In this document: piece by piece, positions 1 to 7,586 of the stretch
How positions within the stretch are numbered: the first letter of the stretch is position 1
How the letters are laid out: each line of letters begins with the position of its first letter
Source of the DNA: Candidatus Omnitrophica bacterium 4484_49
Lineage (GTDB): Bacteria > Omnitrophota > Gorgyraeia > Kaelpiales > Kaelpiaceae
Length of the DNA: 8,535 nt
Reading direction: 5' to 3'
Assembly (NCBI GenBank): GCA_002085265.1
Contig: NATI01000034.1
Coordinates: 1-8,535 of the forward strand
Translations under genes and position numbers: made by a program
Notes under the pieces: model-generated
Databases searched by the model: none
What the model saw: the letters and a program-made list of their open reading frames with translations, nothing else
What the model was told of the DNA's origin: nothing

Positions 1-2
1 TC

Positions 3-482
3 GCGGACATGTTCCACTCAAGGGAATGCTCCTCAACTTCATGTTACAAGAAATTCAACGAAACTGTTGTGAACCATAAGCACGAAGATTTCCCATTATA
101 TCGGGGAAGAGACAGTTCGTTGATTGTCAAAGCACTGGAAGAGGATAGAATTATAGTCACCCGGAGGAGAAAGTTAGCGGAGGAATCTGCGGTTAAGAAA
201 ATCATTATCCATCATGACCTGCTTAAAAATCAGTTAAAGGAATTGAAGGAAACTCTGAAGTTGAATTTTAACACCGCCAGTCTGTTCTCGAGATGTGCGG
301 AGTGTAATGCTCAAATTAAAAAAGTGGACAGAGAATCCGTCAGGAATAAAGTTCCAGAATATGTATACGAAACTCAGGAAGTGTTTTATAAATGTCCTAA
401 ATGTAAGAGAGTCTTCTGGCAGGGAACACATTGGGAACTTGCGAGGAAATATCTGGGAGAACTTTTAGATGATAGTAATTGA
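3..482 (+). CDS. Mut7-C RNase-domain / zinc-ribbon protein (5' partial), N-terminal half divergent
   Basis: The frame is open from the window edge and ends at TGA 480-482. The first methionine is at base 9, but the preceding codons read Ala-Asp. In Mut7-C proteins an Asp-x-Met sits just inside the N-terminus, so the true start probably lies upstream. Residues below are counted from base 9. The C-terminal half is a clear Mut7-C (DUF82) match: a zinc ribbon with C96-x2-C99 and C129-x2-C132, a VPEYVYET stretch between the pairs, and FWQGTHWE after them. The middle (LYRGRDSSLIVKALEEDRI) also fits. The usual TRD of the PIN-like nuclease part is TRRRKL here (T51 onward), and the region before residue 27 does not resemble the family helix normally written MLGkLarwLR. 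The family is predicted to be RNase-like; activity of this copy is doubtful. The last 14 bp overlap the EndoQ gene. Confidence 0.72.
   Translation, partial: ADMFHSRECSSTSCYKKFNETVVNHKHEDFPLYRGRDSSLIVKALEEDRIIVTRRRKLAEESAVKKIIIHHDLLKNQLKELKETLKLNFNTASLFSRCAECNAQIKKVDRESVRNKVPEYVYETQEVFYKCPKCKRVFWQGTHWELARKYLGELLDDSN
455..460 (+). promoter_or_regulatory. Shine-Dalgarno site for the EndoQ gene
   Basis: GGGAGA lies inside the end of the upstream gene, 8 bases before the ATG at 469. Spacing and purine content suit a ribosome binding site and support that start, which also places the conserved DLHIHS motif at residue 5, as expected for the family. Confidence 0.5.
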
Positions 483-1704
483 CCTCCACATTCATTCTAA
501 ATACAGCCGTGCTACCAGCAGGGATATGGATTTAGACCATCTTAGTGAGTTTGCTAAACTTAAAGGAATAGATGTCTTGGGCACGGGAGATTTTACCCAT
601 TTCCTCTGGCTCCAGGAGTTGAAATCTAAACTTACACCTAAAAGTTATGGAATTTATGAATATAAGGGGACTCATTATATACTGACTGCTGAAGTCTCCA
701 GTATTTATTCCCAAAAAGGGAGATTGCGTAAAATTCACAATTTGATAATGGCTCCTTCGTTTGAGGTTGTGGAGAGGATAAATGCCCAGCTTGCTAAATT
801 CGGCAATCTGTCTGCAGATGGGAGACCAATTTTGGGGTTGTCTGCGAAGGACCTTGTGGAAATTGTTTTGAGTATAGATGAAAACTGTATGATAATTCCC
901 TGCCATATCTGGACGCCCTGGTTCAGTCTGTTTGGCTCCAATTCCGGTTTCGATGATATTGAAGAATGTTTCGGTCCTTATACCAAGTATATATACGCTC
1001 TGGAAACCGGTCTTTCCAGCGATCCCGCGATGAATTGGCGTCTTTCTAAACTTGATTCTTATATTTTAGTTTCAAATTCTGATAGCCATTCTCCTTCCAG
1101 AATTGGGAGGGAGGCGAATGTTCTGAATACGAAGATTGATTATATGGAGATAATTACTGCTATGAGAAATAAAGATAAAAGCAAGTTTTTATACACTATA
1201 GAATTTTATCCCCAGGAAGGGAAGTATCATTACGATGGCCATCGCAATTGTGGAATAAGCCTTTCGCCCAGGGAGAGTATGAAGCTTAATAATATCTGTC
1301 CGGTGTGTAAAAGGCCATTGACAATTGGAGTTATGCATCGCGTGGAACAACTTGCTGATAGAGAAGAAGGGGTGGTGCCGGAATCAGCGATTCCTTTTAA
1401 AAATTTAATACCACTGGATGAGATAATTGCGGAGACTAAAGGTGTTCAGAAAAATGCTCAGTCAGTGATTGCAGAGTATAAGAGTTTGATACAGAGATTT
1501 GGGTCAGAACTGGAAATTCTACTTCATATGGAAGAGGATTTTTTGAGAGAGAATTTGCCTTCTAAATTAGCGGAAGGGATAATCAGAGTGAGGAATGGGA
1601 ATGTGAAAATTGAGCCCGGATATGATGGGGTTTATGGAAAGATTAAAGTATTTGACGACCAGGAACAGGGAAGAGGTGGAGAGAAACAATTGAGTCTTTT
1701 CTGA
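469..1704 (+). CDS. Endonuclease Q family PHP-domain DNA repair nuclease with C-terminal clamp-type motif
   Basis: 411 aa, close to the usual EndoQ length. EndoQ enzymes nick DNA 5' of deaminated bases (uracil, hypoxanthine, xanthine) and AP sites. The PHP metal site is visible: D5, H7 and H9 in DLHIHSKYSRATS, D41 and H44 in GTGDFTH, E75 in TAEVSSIYS, H90, H146 in PCHIWTPW, and D205/H207 in SNSDSHSPS. A zinc-finger region follows (H254, H258, C261, then C277-x2-C280), then the family segment GVMHRVEQLADR and a helical tail with EPGYDGVYG near residue 384. Older annotations call this family TIGR00375 or 'UvrD-related', but no helicase motifs are present. The last five residues, Q407-F411, read QLSLF, the bacterial sliding-clamp-binding consensus. 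The gene overlaps the Mut7-C gene by 14 bp and stops 1 base before carA. Family assignment is strong; the exact substrate is inferred. Confidence 0.88.
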   Translation: MIVIDLHIHSKYSRATSRDMDLDHLSEFAKLKGIDVLGTGDFTHFLWLQELKSKLTPKSYGIYEYKGTHYILTAEVSSIYSQKGRLRKIHNLIMAPSFEVVERINAQLAKFGNLSADGRPILGLSAKDLVEIVLSIDENCMIIPCHIWTPWFSLFGSNSGFDDIEECFGPYTKYIYALETGLSSDPAMNWRLSKLDSYILVSNSDSHSPSRIGREANVLNTKIDYMEIITAMRNKDKSKFLYTIEFYPQEGKYHYDGHRNCGISLSPRESMKLNNICPVCKRPLTIGVMHRVEQLADREEGVVPESAIPFKNLIPLDEIIAETKGVQKNAQSVIAEYKSLIQRFGSELEILLHMEEDFLRENLPSKLAEGIIRVRNGNVKIEPGYDGVYGKIKVFDDQEQGRGGEKQLSLF

Positions 1705-1705
1705 T

Positions 1706-2782
1706 ATGAAAGCGATACTTGTTCTTGAGGATGGAAGTTATTTTGAAGGGCGGGCTTTTGGGTATTCGGGAGAGAAATTTGGAGAAGTTGTCTTTAATAC
1801 CAGTATAACCGGTTATCAGGAAATTTTAACTGACCCTTCTTACAAGGGACAGATTGTATGTATGACTTATCCCCATATTGGAAATTATGGCGTCAACTCT
1901 GAGGATATAGAATTTGCTCATCCTCAAGTGGAGGGATTTGTAGTCCGGGAACTTTCACCACTGGTTTCCAACTGGAGAGCAGAGGAGGATTTAGACTCTT
2001 ATCTGGAAAAATATAAAATTACAGGAATAGAGGGAGTTGATACCAGAGAACTGACCAGGAAAATAAGAATTAAGGGAGCAATGCGGGGTGGTATTTCCAG
2101 TGTGGATTTAAATCCCAAATCACTATTGGAGCGAGTTCTACAGTCCCCCCAGATGGTAGGAAGAAACTTAGCCTGTGAGGTAAGTTGTACCCAGCCTTAT
2201 TATTTTCAGGAAGAGGGGGAAGTGGAGATTGCTGTCTGGGATTGTGGAGTTAAGAAAAGTATTCTCCAGATGCTGGCAAAAAATAACTGCCGGGTTAAAG
2301 TTTATCCTGTCCATTCCAGCGGTGAGGATATACTTAAGGATAAACCTCAGGGGCTTTTGGTTTCCAATGGTCCTGGCGATCCAGCAGCAGTTATTCATGT
2401 TATAACCGAACTTAAAAAACTTCTGGGTAAGTTGCCCATATTCGGGATATGTCTTGGTCATCAAATACTGGGACTTGCACTTGGTGGAAAAACCTACAAA
2501 TTAAAATTTGGTCATCACGGAGGTAATCATCCTGTTAAGGATTTAAACACCGGGAAAATTGATATTACTGCCCAGAATCATGGGTTCTGTGTTGACCCTG
2601 ATTCCATTTCAGATTGTTGCCAGATAACTCATATAAATCTTTATGATAAAACTCTGGAGGGTTTTCGGCATAAAAAGATGCCAATAATGGCTGTGCAGTA
2701 CCATCCGGAAGCAGGTCCTGGGCCCAATGATGCCAAGCATATATTTAAGGAATTTGTGGATATGGTAAAGAACAATGCCTAA
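1706..2782 (+). CDS. carA: Carbamoyl-phosphate synthase, small (glutamine amidotransferase) subunit
   Basis: 358 aa, full length. CarA hydrolyses glutamine and passes ammonia through a tunnel to CarB, the first step toward carbamoyl phosphate for UMP and arginine. The N-terminal CPSase small-chain domain starts MKAILVLEDG, typical for the family, and contains ITGYQEILTDPSY with the conserved Ser45. The class I amidotransferase domain begins near residue 191 (AVWDCGVK). It carries SNGPGDP, the nucleophile elbow FGICLGHQ with Cys249, and the rest of the triad, His333 and Glu335, in YHPEA. These align with E. coli C269/H353/E355. I see no Shine-Dalgarno sequence near the ATG. The EndoQ stop is one base upstream, so translation is probably coupled. 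The last 8 bp overlap carB, as expected for subunits needed in equal amounts. Confidence 0.96.
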   Translation: MKAILVLEDGSYFEGRAFGYSGEKFGEVVFNTSITGYQEILTDPSYKGQIVCMTYPHIGNYGVNSEDIEFAHPQVEGFVVRELSPLVSNWRAEEDLDSYLEKYKITGIEGVDTRELTRKIRIKGAMRGGISSVDLNPKSLLERVLQSPQMVGRNLACEVSCTQPYYFQEEGEVEIAVWDCGVKKSILQMLAKNNCRVKVYPVHSSGEDILKDKPQGLLVSNGPGDPAAVIHVITELKKLLGKLPIFGICLGHQILGLALGGKTYKLKFGHHGGNHPVKDLNTGKIDITAQNHGFCVDPDSISDCCQITHINLYDKTLEGFRHKKMPIMAVQYHPEAGPGPNDAKHIFKEFVDMVKNNA

Positions 2783-5700
2783 GAGAACTGATATAAGAAA
2801 AATTTTGATAATCGGTTCCGGCCCGATTGTAATCGGACAGGCCTGTGAGTTTGATTATTCCGGGACTCAGGCCTGTAAGGCATTAAGGCAGGAAGGTTTT
2901 GAGATCGTACTTTTAAATTCCAATCCTGCTACTATTATGACTGACCCCGAGTTTGCCGATCGTACTTATATTGAACCAATTACAGTTGAGGTGTTAGACA
3001 GGATACTGGAGAGAGAAAAACCGGATGCAATCCTCCCCACATTAGGAGGACAGACAGCATTGAATGTCGCTGTTAAGGCTCATGATGAGGGAGTTCTTAA
3101 AAGACATAAGGTAAAACTCATTGGAGCGAATGAGGAGGCGATACGAAAAGCAGAGGATAGGGAGTTGTTTAAGAAGGCGATGGAGAAGATAGGGCTGGAA
3201 GTACCCAGAAGTGACAAAGCATACACTTTGAAGGAGGCCAGGGCTATAGTTGAAAGACTGGGATTCCCTGTGATTATCAGGCCGAGTTTTACACTGGGTG
3301 GAACGGGAGGAGGAATTGCGTATAACTGGGAAGAATTTGATGAGATAGCCCAGAGAGGGCTTTCTCTTTCTATGATTAATGAAATTTTAATTGAAGAATC
3401 AGTTATTGGCTGGAAGGAGTTTGAACTCGAGGTAATGCGTGACCTCAAAGATAATGTGGTTATTATATGTTCCATAGAGAACTTTGACCCAATGGGGATT
3501 CATACTGGAGATTCTATTACAGTTGCCCCTGCTCAGACATTAACTGATAAGGAATATCAGAGAATGCGAGATGCAGCAATTGCCTGTATTCGGGAAATTG
3601 GAGTGGAGACTGGAGGTTCCAATATACAATTTGCAGTAAATCCTGAGGATGGCAGGATGGTTATAATAGAGATGAATCCCAGAGTCTCGCGGTCTTCAGC
3701 ACTTGCTTCCAAGGCAACAGGTTTTCCCATTGCTAAGATTGCTGCTAAACTGGCTGTTGGATATACTCTGGATGAGATTCCCAATGATATTACCAAGAAA
3801 ACTCCAGCTTCCTTCGAGCCGGTCATAGATTATTGTGTGGTGAAAATTCCAAGGTGGGCATTTGAGAAATTTCCTCAGGCTGATTCCACATTGACTACCC
3901 AGATGAAATCAGTGGGAGAAGTGATGGCAATTGGTAGAACATTTAAGGAGGCACTTCAGAAAGGATTGCGGTCACTGGAAATTGGAAGATCAGGGTTGGG
4001 TTATGACGGGAAGGAGACAGAGAGGTCAGTCAGTGATGAAGAATTGAGGAAGAAGCTCATTATACCCAATGGTGACAGGATATTTTATATTAAAGAAGCA
4101 TTACGAAGAGGGATGGATATAGACGAAATTTATGAACTTACCAGAGTGGATAAGTGGTTTCTGGCTCAGATAAACCAGATTGTAATCTTTGCTGAGGAAT
4201 TGAGACAGAAGTATTCCTACAATTTATTTTCTCAAAAAGGGGAAGGGCCTCCCTATGAGGTCCTTTACAAGGCGAAACAATATGGTTTTTCTGACCGACA
4301 GCTGGCTCATATTCTGGGTAAAGATGAGGATGAGATAAGAAGGTGGCGGGAGGATAAGAATCTCCAGTGTGTTTATAAACTTGTGGATACCTGTGCCGCA
4401 GAGTTTGAAGCTTATACACCTTATTATTATTCTACCTATGAACGGGAAAATGAAGCCCGGCATACTAAAAAGAAAAAAATCGCTATTCTAGGAGGAGGAC
4501 CCAATAGAATTGGTCAGGGAATTGAATTTGATTACTGTTGCGTGCATGCGGTATTTGCACTTCGGGAGCTGGGATATGAGACGATAATGATAAACTCCAA
4601 TCCCGAGACAGTCTCCACTGATTATGATACCGCCGACAAGTTGTACTTTGAGCCTCTGACCAAAGAAGACGTCCTTAACATAATTCATCAGGAAAGACCA
4701 GAAGGGATAATTGTTCAATTTGGAGGACAGACGCCGTTAAATCTTTCGGTGCCATTACGAGAAGCAGGAGTAAATATTCTGGGAACGTCTGCTGACAGTA
4801 TAGATAGAGCAGAAGACCGCAGAAGATTTAAACAACTTCTGGAAAAGTTAGATATTCATCAACCACCAAATGGGACCGCTACTAATCTGGAAGAGGCAAA
4901 GAGAATCGCTCATGAAATAGGATATCCTGTGCTTTTACGACCTTCTTATGTTCTGGGTGGAAGAGCCATGGAGATTGTATATGATGATGAAGATCTGGAA
5001 AGATTTATGAAATATGCCGTGCAGGCATCAGAGGAGCATCCTGTCCTTATAGATAAGTATCTTGAGGATTCCATAGAGGTGGATGTGGACATGATAGCGG
5101 ATGGCAGAATTCAAATAATCGGAGGAGTAATGGAGCATATTGAAGAAGCAGGTGTTCATTCCGGAGATTCAGCAATGGTCCTGCCTCCATATAGCCTTCC
5201 TGATGAGATTGTTGATAAGATAAAGCAATATACAATTGCCATGGCTAGGGAATTAAACATTGTAGGTTTGATGAATGTTCAGTATGCAGTGAAGGAGGAT
5301 ACTATATATGTATTGGAGGTGAATCCTCGTGCTTCCAGGACAATTCCCTTCGTGAGTAAGGCGATAGGAGTACCTCTGGCTAAACTGGCAGCAAAGATTA
5401 TGGCAGGTGAAAGGCTTAAAACTCTGGGTTTTACAAAAGAAGTGGATCCAGGTTACATTGCAGTTAAAGAATCTGTATTTCCCTTCAATAGGTTCCCGGG
5501 AGTTGATATAATTCTGGGACCGGAGATGAAGTCTACAGGAGAAGTTATGGGTATAGATACAGATTTTGGAAAAGCATACCTTAAATCTCAAATAGCGGCA
5601 GGGCAAAATTTACCTACTCAGGGTCAGGTATTTGTGAGTGTTAAAAATAAAGATAAGAGAAAAATCGTGTTCATTGCCAAACGCCTTAAGGATCTGGGGT

Positions 5701-6068
5701 TTTCATTGGTTGCCACTTCGGGGACCGCTAAAGTCCTTAAGAAACACGGTGTAAGTGTAAGGACCATTTACAAAATTCAGGAAGGAAGACCCAATGTTCT
5801 GGACCTGATGAAGAACCGTGAGATTCAACTGATTATCAATACTCCTTCCGGCAAGGTTTCCAGAGAGCATGAGGTTAAAATCCGCAGTCACGCTGTTCAA
5901 TACGGGATACCGATAGTAACTACAATACCCGGAGCCCAGGCTACCGTAAATGCCTTAGAGTCATTACTCGGGGAACAGTTCAGTGTCAAATCATTACAGG
6001 AATACCACAGGGAAATGAAAGGGGTGGATTATGCCAGAGTTACCAGAGGTAGAAACGATTCGGCATGA
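2775..6068 (+). CDS. carB: Carbamoyl-phosphate synthase, large (synthetase) subunit
   Basis: 1097 aa, somewhat longer than the roughly 1070 typical of bacteria. CarB makes carbamoyl phosphate from bicarbonate, ammonia and two ATP. Its two homologous halves are visible: the first opens with GSGPIVIGQACEFDYSG near residue 14, the second with GGGPNRIGQGIEFDY near residue 573. ATP-grasp metal ligands are intact in both: E299, N301, R303 (EMNPR) and E848, N850, R852 (EVNPR). An oligomerisation region (about 400-550) lies between them. The C-terminal MGS-like allosteric domain (about 945-1085) keeps residues that align with the E. coli IMP/UMP site: S955, K961, T981 and T984 in TSGTA, K1000, and the INTPSGK loop. 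UMP feedback is therefore likely. About 12 residues of the C-terminal tail are read out of frame from the start of mutM, a 38-bp overlap. No strong Shine-Dalgarno precedes the ATG, so coupling to carA is likely. Confidence 0.97.
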   Translation: MPKRTDIRKILIIGSGPIVIGQACEFDYSGTQACKALRQEGFEIVLLNSNPATIMTDPEFADRTYIEPITVEVLDRILEREKPDAILPTLGGQTALNVAVKAHDEGVLKRHKVKLIGANEEAIRKAEDRELFKKAMEKIGLEVPRSDKAYTLKEARAIVERLGFPVIIRPSFTLGGTGGGIAYNWEEFDEIAQRGLSLSMINEILIEESVIGWKEFELEVMRDLKDNVVIICSIENFDPMGIHTGDSITVAPAQTLTDKEYQRMRDAAIACIREIGVETGGSNIQFAVNPEDGRMVIIEMNPRVSRSSALASKATGFPIAKIAAKLAVGYTLDEIPNDITKKTPASFEPVIDYCVVKIPRWAFEKFPQADSTLTTQMKSVGEVMAIGRTFKEALQKGLRSLEIGRSGLGYDGKETERSVSDEELRKKLIIPNGDRIFYIKEALRRGMDIDEIYELTRVDKWFLAQINQIVIFAEELRQKYSYNLFSQKGEGPPYEVLYKAKQYGFSDRQLAHILGKDEDEIRRWREDKNLQCVYKLVDTCAAEFEAYTPYYYSTYERENEARHTKKKKIAILGGGPNRIGQGIEFDYCCVHAVFALRELGYETIMINSNPETVSTDYDTADKLYFEPLTKEDVLNIIHQERPEGIIVQFGGQTPLNLSVPLREAGVNILGTSADSIDRAEDRRRFKQLLEKLDIHQPPNGTATNLEEAKRIAHEIGYPVLLRPSYVLGGRAMEIVYDDEDLERFMKYAVQASEEHPVLIDKYLEDSIEVDVDMIADGRIQIIGGVMEHIEEAGVHSGDSAMVLPPYSLPDEIVDKIKQYTIAMARELNIVGLMNVQYAVKEDTIYVLEVNPRASRTIPFVSKAIGVPLAKLAAKIMAGERLKTLGFTKEVDPGYIAVKESVFPFNRFPGVDIILGPEMKSTGEVMGIDTDFGKAYLKSQIAAGQNLPTQGQVFVSVKNKDKRKIVFIAKRLKDLGFSLVATSGTAKVLKKHGVSVRTIYKIQEGRPNVLDLMKNREIQLIINTPSGKVSREHEVKIRSHAVQYGIPIVTTIPGAQATVNALESLLGEQFSVKSLQEYHREMKGVDYARVTRGRNDSA
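6018..6024 (+). promoter_or_regulatory. Shine-Dalgarno site for mutM, inside carB
   Basis: AAAGGGG, with a further GG at 6026-6027, lies about 6 bases before the mutM ATG at 6031. It sits within the carB coding frame. The mutM start is also fixed by the protein, because the family needs Pro directly after the initiator Met. Confidence 0.55.
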
Positions 6069-6834
6069 CCTTCAGAGTTTAATTTTAGGTAAGAGAATTA
6101 AAAGTATAGATGTCAGGGATAAAAATCTTCTGAAAAAACCCCGAAAACTTGTCTCCTGGAGAAAGGGAATCCACTCTAAAGTTAAAAATGTAGTCAGAAA
6201 GGGCAAGTTTCTGATTCTGGAACTAGCCAATGGATTTAAAATTGTCATCCATCTTAGAATGACGGGACAACTGCTTTATGGAACTAATGAAGATTTTTCT
6301 ATCAAGTTGATATTTACTGATAAAAGTTTCTTATCTTATCGGGATAAGAGAAGATTGGGAGAGTGGTATCTGGTTAAAGATGTGAATGAAATTCCCCTTA
6401 TAAAAGAGATGGGAATAGACCCGCTGTCTTCCAAATTCAACATCTATATTTTAAAGTCTCTTTTGGAGAAGAAGAATAAACAGATGTATAACTTCCTTAT
6501 GGACCAGAGAGTAATCGCTGGTATTGGGAATATATATGCTAATGAAATTCTGTATCGGGCGAAGATAAGTCCATTTAGAAAAAGTTCAGAACTTAAAGAT
6601 AGGGAGATTGAGAATCTTTATTATGCTATTCTGGAAATATTAAATAAAGCGCTGAAAGCAGGTGGGTCCTCCATAGATAGTTATCTGGATGCCTGGGGGA
6701 CTCCTGGCAAATATAGTTACGAGCATCTTGTTTACGGAAAAGAAGGACAGTTCTGTCCCTTCTGTCCCAGTAAAATTCATCGGGTAAAACTCGGAGGGCG
6801 CTCTGTTTATTACTGTCCGGGATGTCAACAGTGA
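6031..6834 (+). CDS. mutM: Formamidopyrimidine-DNA glycosylase (Fpg/MutM)
   Basis: 267 aa, normal length. Fpg excises oxidised purines such as 8-oxoguanine and formamidopyrimidines, then cleaves at the AP site by beta/delta elimination. The start MPELPEVET gives the catalytic N-terminal proline (P2) and glutamate (E3) after Met removal. Also visible are K59 in RKGKF, M77 in HLRMTGQL (void-filling position), the IAGIGNIYANEIL motif with N167 (helix-two-turn-helix), and a C-terminal zinc finger with C242-x2-C245, C262-x2-C265 and R257 in GGRS. Two positions are unusual: the base-pair wedge, normally Phe in RRFG or RKFG, is Leu109 (RRLG), and the residue aligning with E. coli Lys155 (IKPWLMD) is Tyr153 (MYNFLMD). 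The PELPEVE start and zinc finger favour Fpg over Nei. The gene overlaps carB by 38 bp and pyrK by 13 bp, or by 4 bp if pyrK starts at GTG 6831. Confidence 0.93.
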   Translation: MPELPEVETIRHDLQSLILGKRIKSIDVRDKNLLKKPRKLVSWRKGIHSKVKNVVRKGKFLILELANGFKIVIHLRMTGQLLYGTNEDFSIKLIFTDKSFLSYRDKRRLGEWYLVKDVNEIPLIKEMGIDPLSSKFNIYILKSLLEKKNKQMYNFLMDQRVIAGIGNIYANEILYRAKISPFRKSSELKDREIENLYYAILEILNKALKAGGSSIDSYLDAWGTPGKYSYEHLVYGKEGQFCPFCPSKIHRVKLGGRSVYYCPGCQQ

Positions 6835-7586
6835 AGCCAGTCCACAGAAAGTTAAGAGTGGTTTCCAATAAGAGATTAGCCAGTGACCATTATCTGCTGG
6901 AGTTGGAGGTAGATGAGAATATATCTCTCCTGCCCGGACAGTTCTTACAGCTGCGGTTGGAAGATGGTATGCAATTCTTGAGAAGGCCATTCAGCATCTT
7001 TGATTGTGAAAATGAGATTATAAAGATTCTGTATAAATTGCGGGGTAATGTTACCGCTCTCATGTCTAAAGTGAAAAAGTCCGATTTAGTTGATGTCATA
7101 TTCCCGTTAGGAAATCATTTCCCTCAACCGGAGAAGGGGAAGGTTGTTTTGGTATCAGGTGGAACTGGCTTTGCGCCGTTACATTTCTTAGCTAAAGAAC
7201 TCTTGAATAACAAAAATTTGACTCTCGAGTTTCTCATTGGAGGGAAAGGTAGCGAAGTAGAGGCGTTTAAAAATTTTCTCCCCTCTGCTGTCAGTGTTAA
7301 AATAGCCACGGAAAATGGAAGTGCTGGTGAAAAAGGTCTGGTTACAGACCTGATTGCAGATATTGAGGGATGGATTTATTCTGCAGGTCCTATAGCGATG
7401 CTTAAGACAGTATATGAGAAGATCAAGGTTAGAGAAAACCCTGCTTATTTTTCGTTTGAGGCCCATTTTGCCTGTGGGTTGGGGTTATGTTGGGGGTGTG
7501 TTTTACCCACCCGAGAGGGATTTGTAAGAGTCTGTAAAGAGGGGCCGGTGTTTTCACCCTATGTCGTAAAATGGGAAGAGATTTAA
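6822..7586 (+). CDS. pyrK: Dihydroorotate dehydrogenase B, electron-transfer subunit
   Basis: 254 aa, usual length. PyrK carries FAD and a 2Fe-2S cluster and moves electrons from the FMN of PyrD to NAD+. Domains in order: an FAD-binding barrel (about 8-100) with RRPFS (R54-S58); a ferredoxin-reductase NAD-binding domain with SGGTGFAPL (112-120) and YSAGP near 186; and a C-terminal 2Fe-2S site with C218-x4-C223-x2-C226-x11-C238, followed by KEGPVF. These are the PyrK signatures. The ATG at 6822 overlaps mutM by 13 bp. An alternative GTG at 6831 would remove three residues, give a 4-bp overlap with the mutM stop, and sit 8 bases after GGGA (6819-6822), so the start is uncertain. The next gene is its catalytic partner pyrD, overlapping by 16 bp, consistent with coupled synthesis of the heterotetramer. 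Confidence 0.95.
   Translation: MSTVKPVHRKLRVVSNKRLASDHYLLELEVDENISLLPGQFLQLRLEDGMQFLRRPFSIFDCENEIIKILYKLRGNVTALMSKVKKSDLVDVIFPLGNHFPQPEKGKVVLVSGGTGFAPLHFLAKELLNNKNLTLEFLIGGKGSEVEAFKNFLPSAVSVKIATENGSAGEKGLVTDLIADIEGWIYSAGPIAMLKTVYEKIKVRENPAYFSFEAHFACGLGLCWGCVLPTREGFVRVCKEGPVFSPYVVKWEEI

Noticed and set aside
163..167. Strong GGAGG sequence in the Mut7-C gene
   Set aside because: No in-range start codon follows that opens a useful frame; the bases are Arg codons of the TRRRKL stretch.
469..1704. Annotating the EndoQ gene as a UvrD-type helicase or a histidinol phosphatase
   Set aside because: There are no Walker or helicase motifs, and the zinc finger plus the EndoQ C-terminal segments are absent from histidinol phosphatases. 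The PHP/EndoQ family fits along the whole length.
2823..2836. Perfect inverted repeat CCGATT-GT-AATCGG near the start of carB
   Set aside because: It encodes the conserved Pro-Ile-Val-Ile-Gly of the first ATP-binding region, the stem is only 6 bp with a 2-base loop, and there is no T-run. Codon constraint explains it; not a terminator or operator.
3080..3475. Open frame of 131 codons on the minus strand within carB
   Set aside because: Antisense shadow of a strongly conserved gene; low-complexity Ser/Leu/Ile-rich translation with no recognisable domain. The same applies to minus-strand frames at 532-906, 5253-5606 and 6640-6990.
2775..6068. Internal repeat within carB (GSGPIVIGQACEFDY versus GGGPNRIGQGIEFDY)
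   Set aside because: This is the known ancient duplication of the CarB halves, not a recent repeat or assembly artefact.
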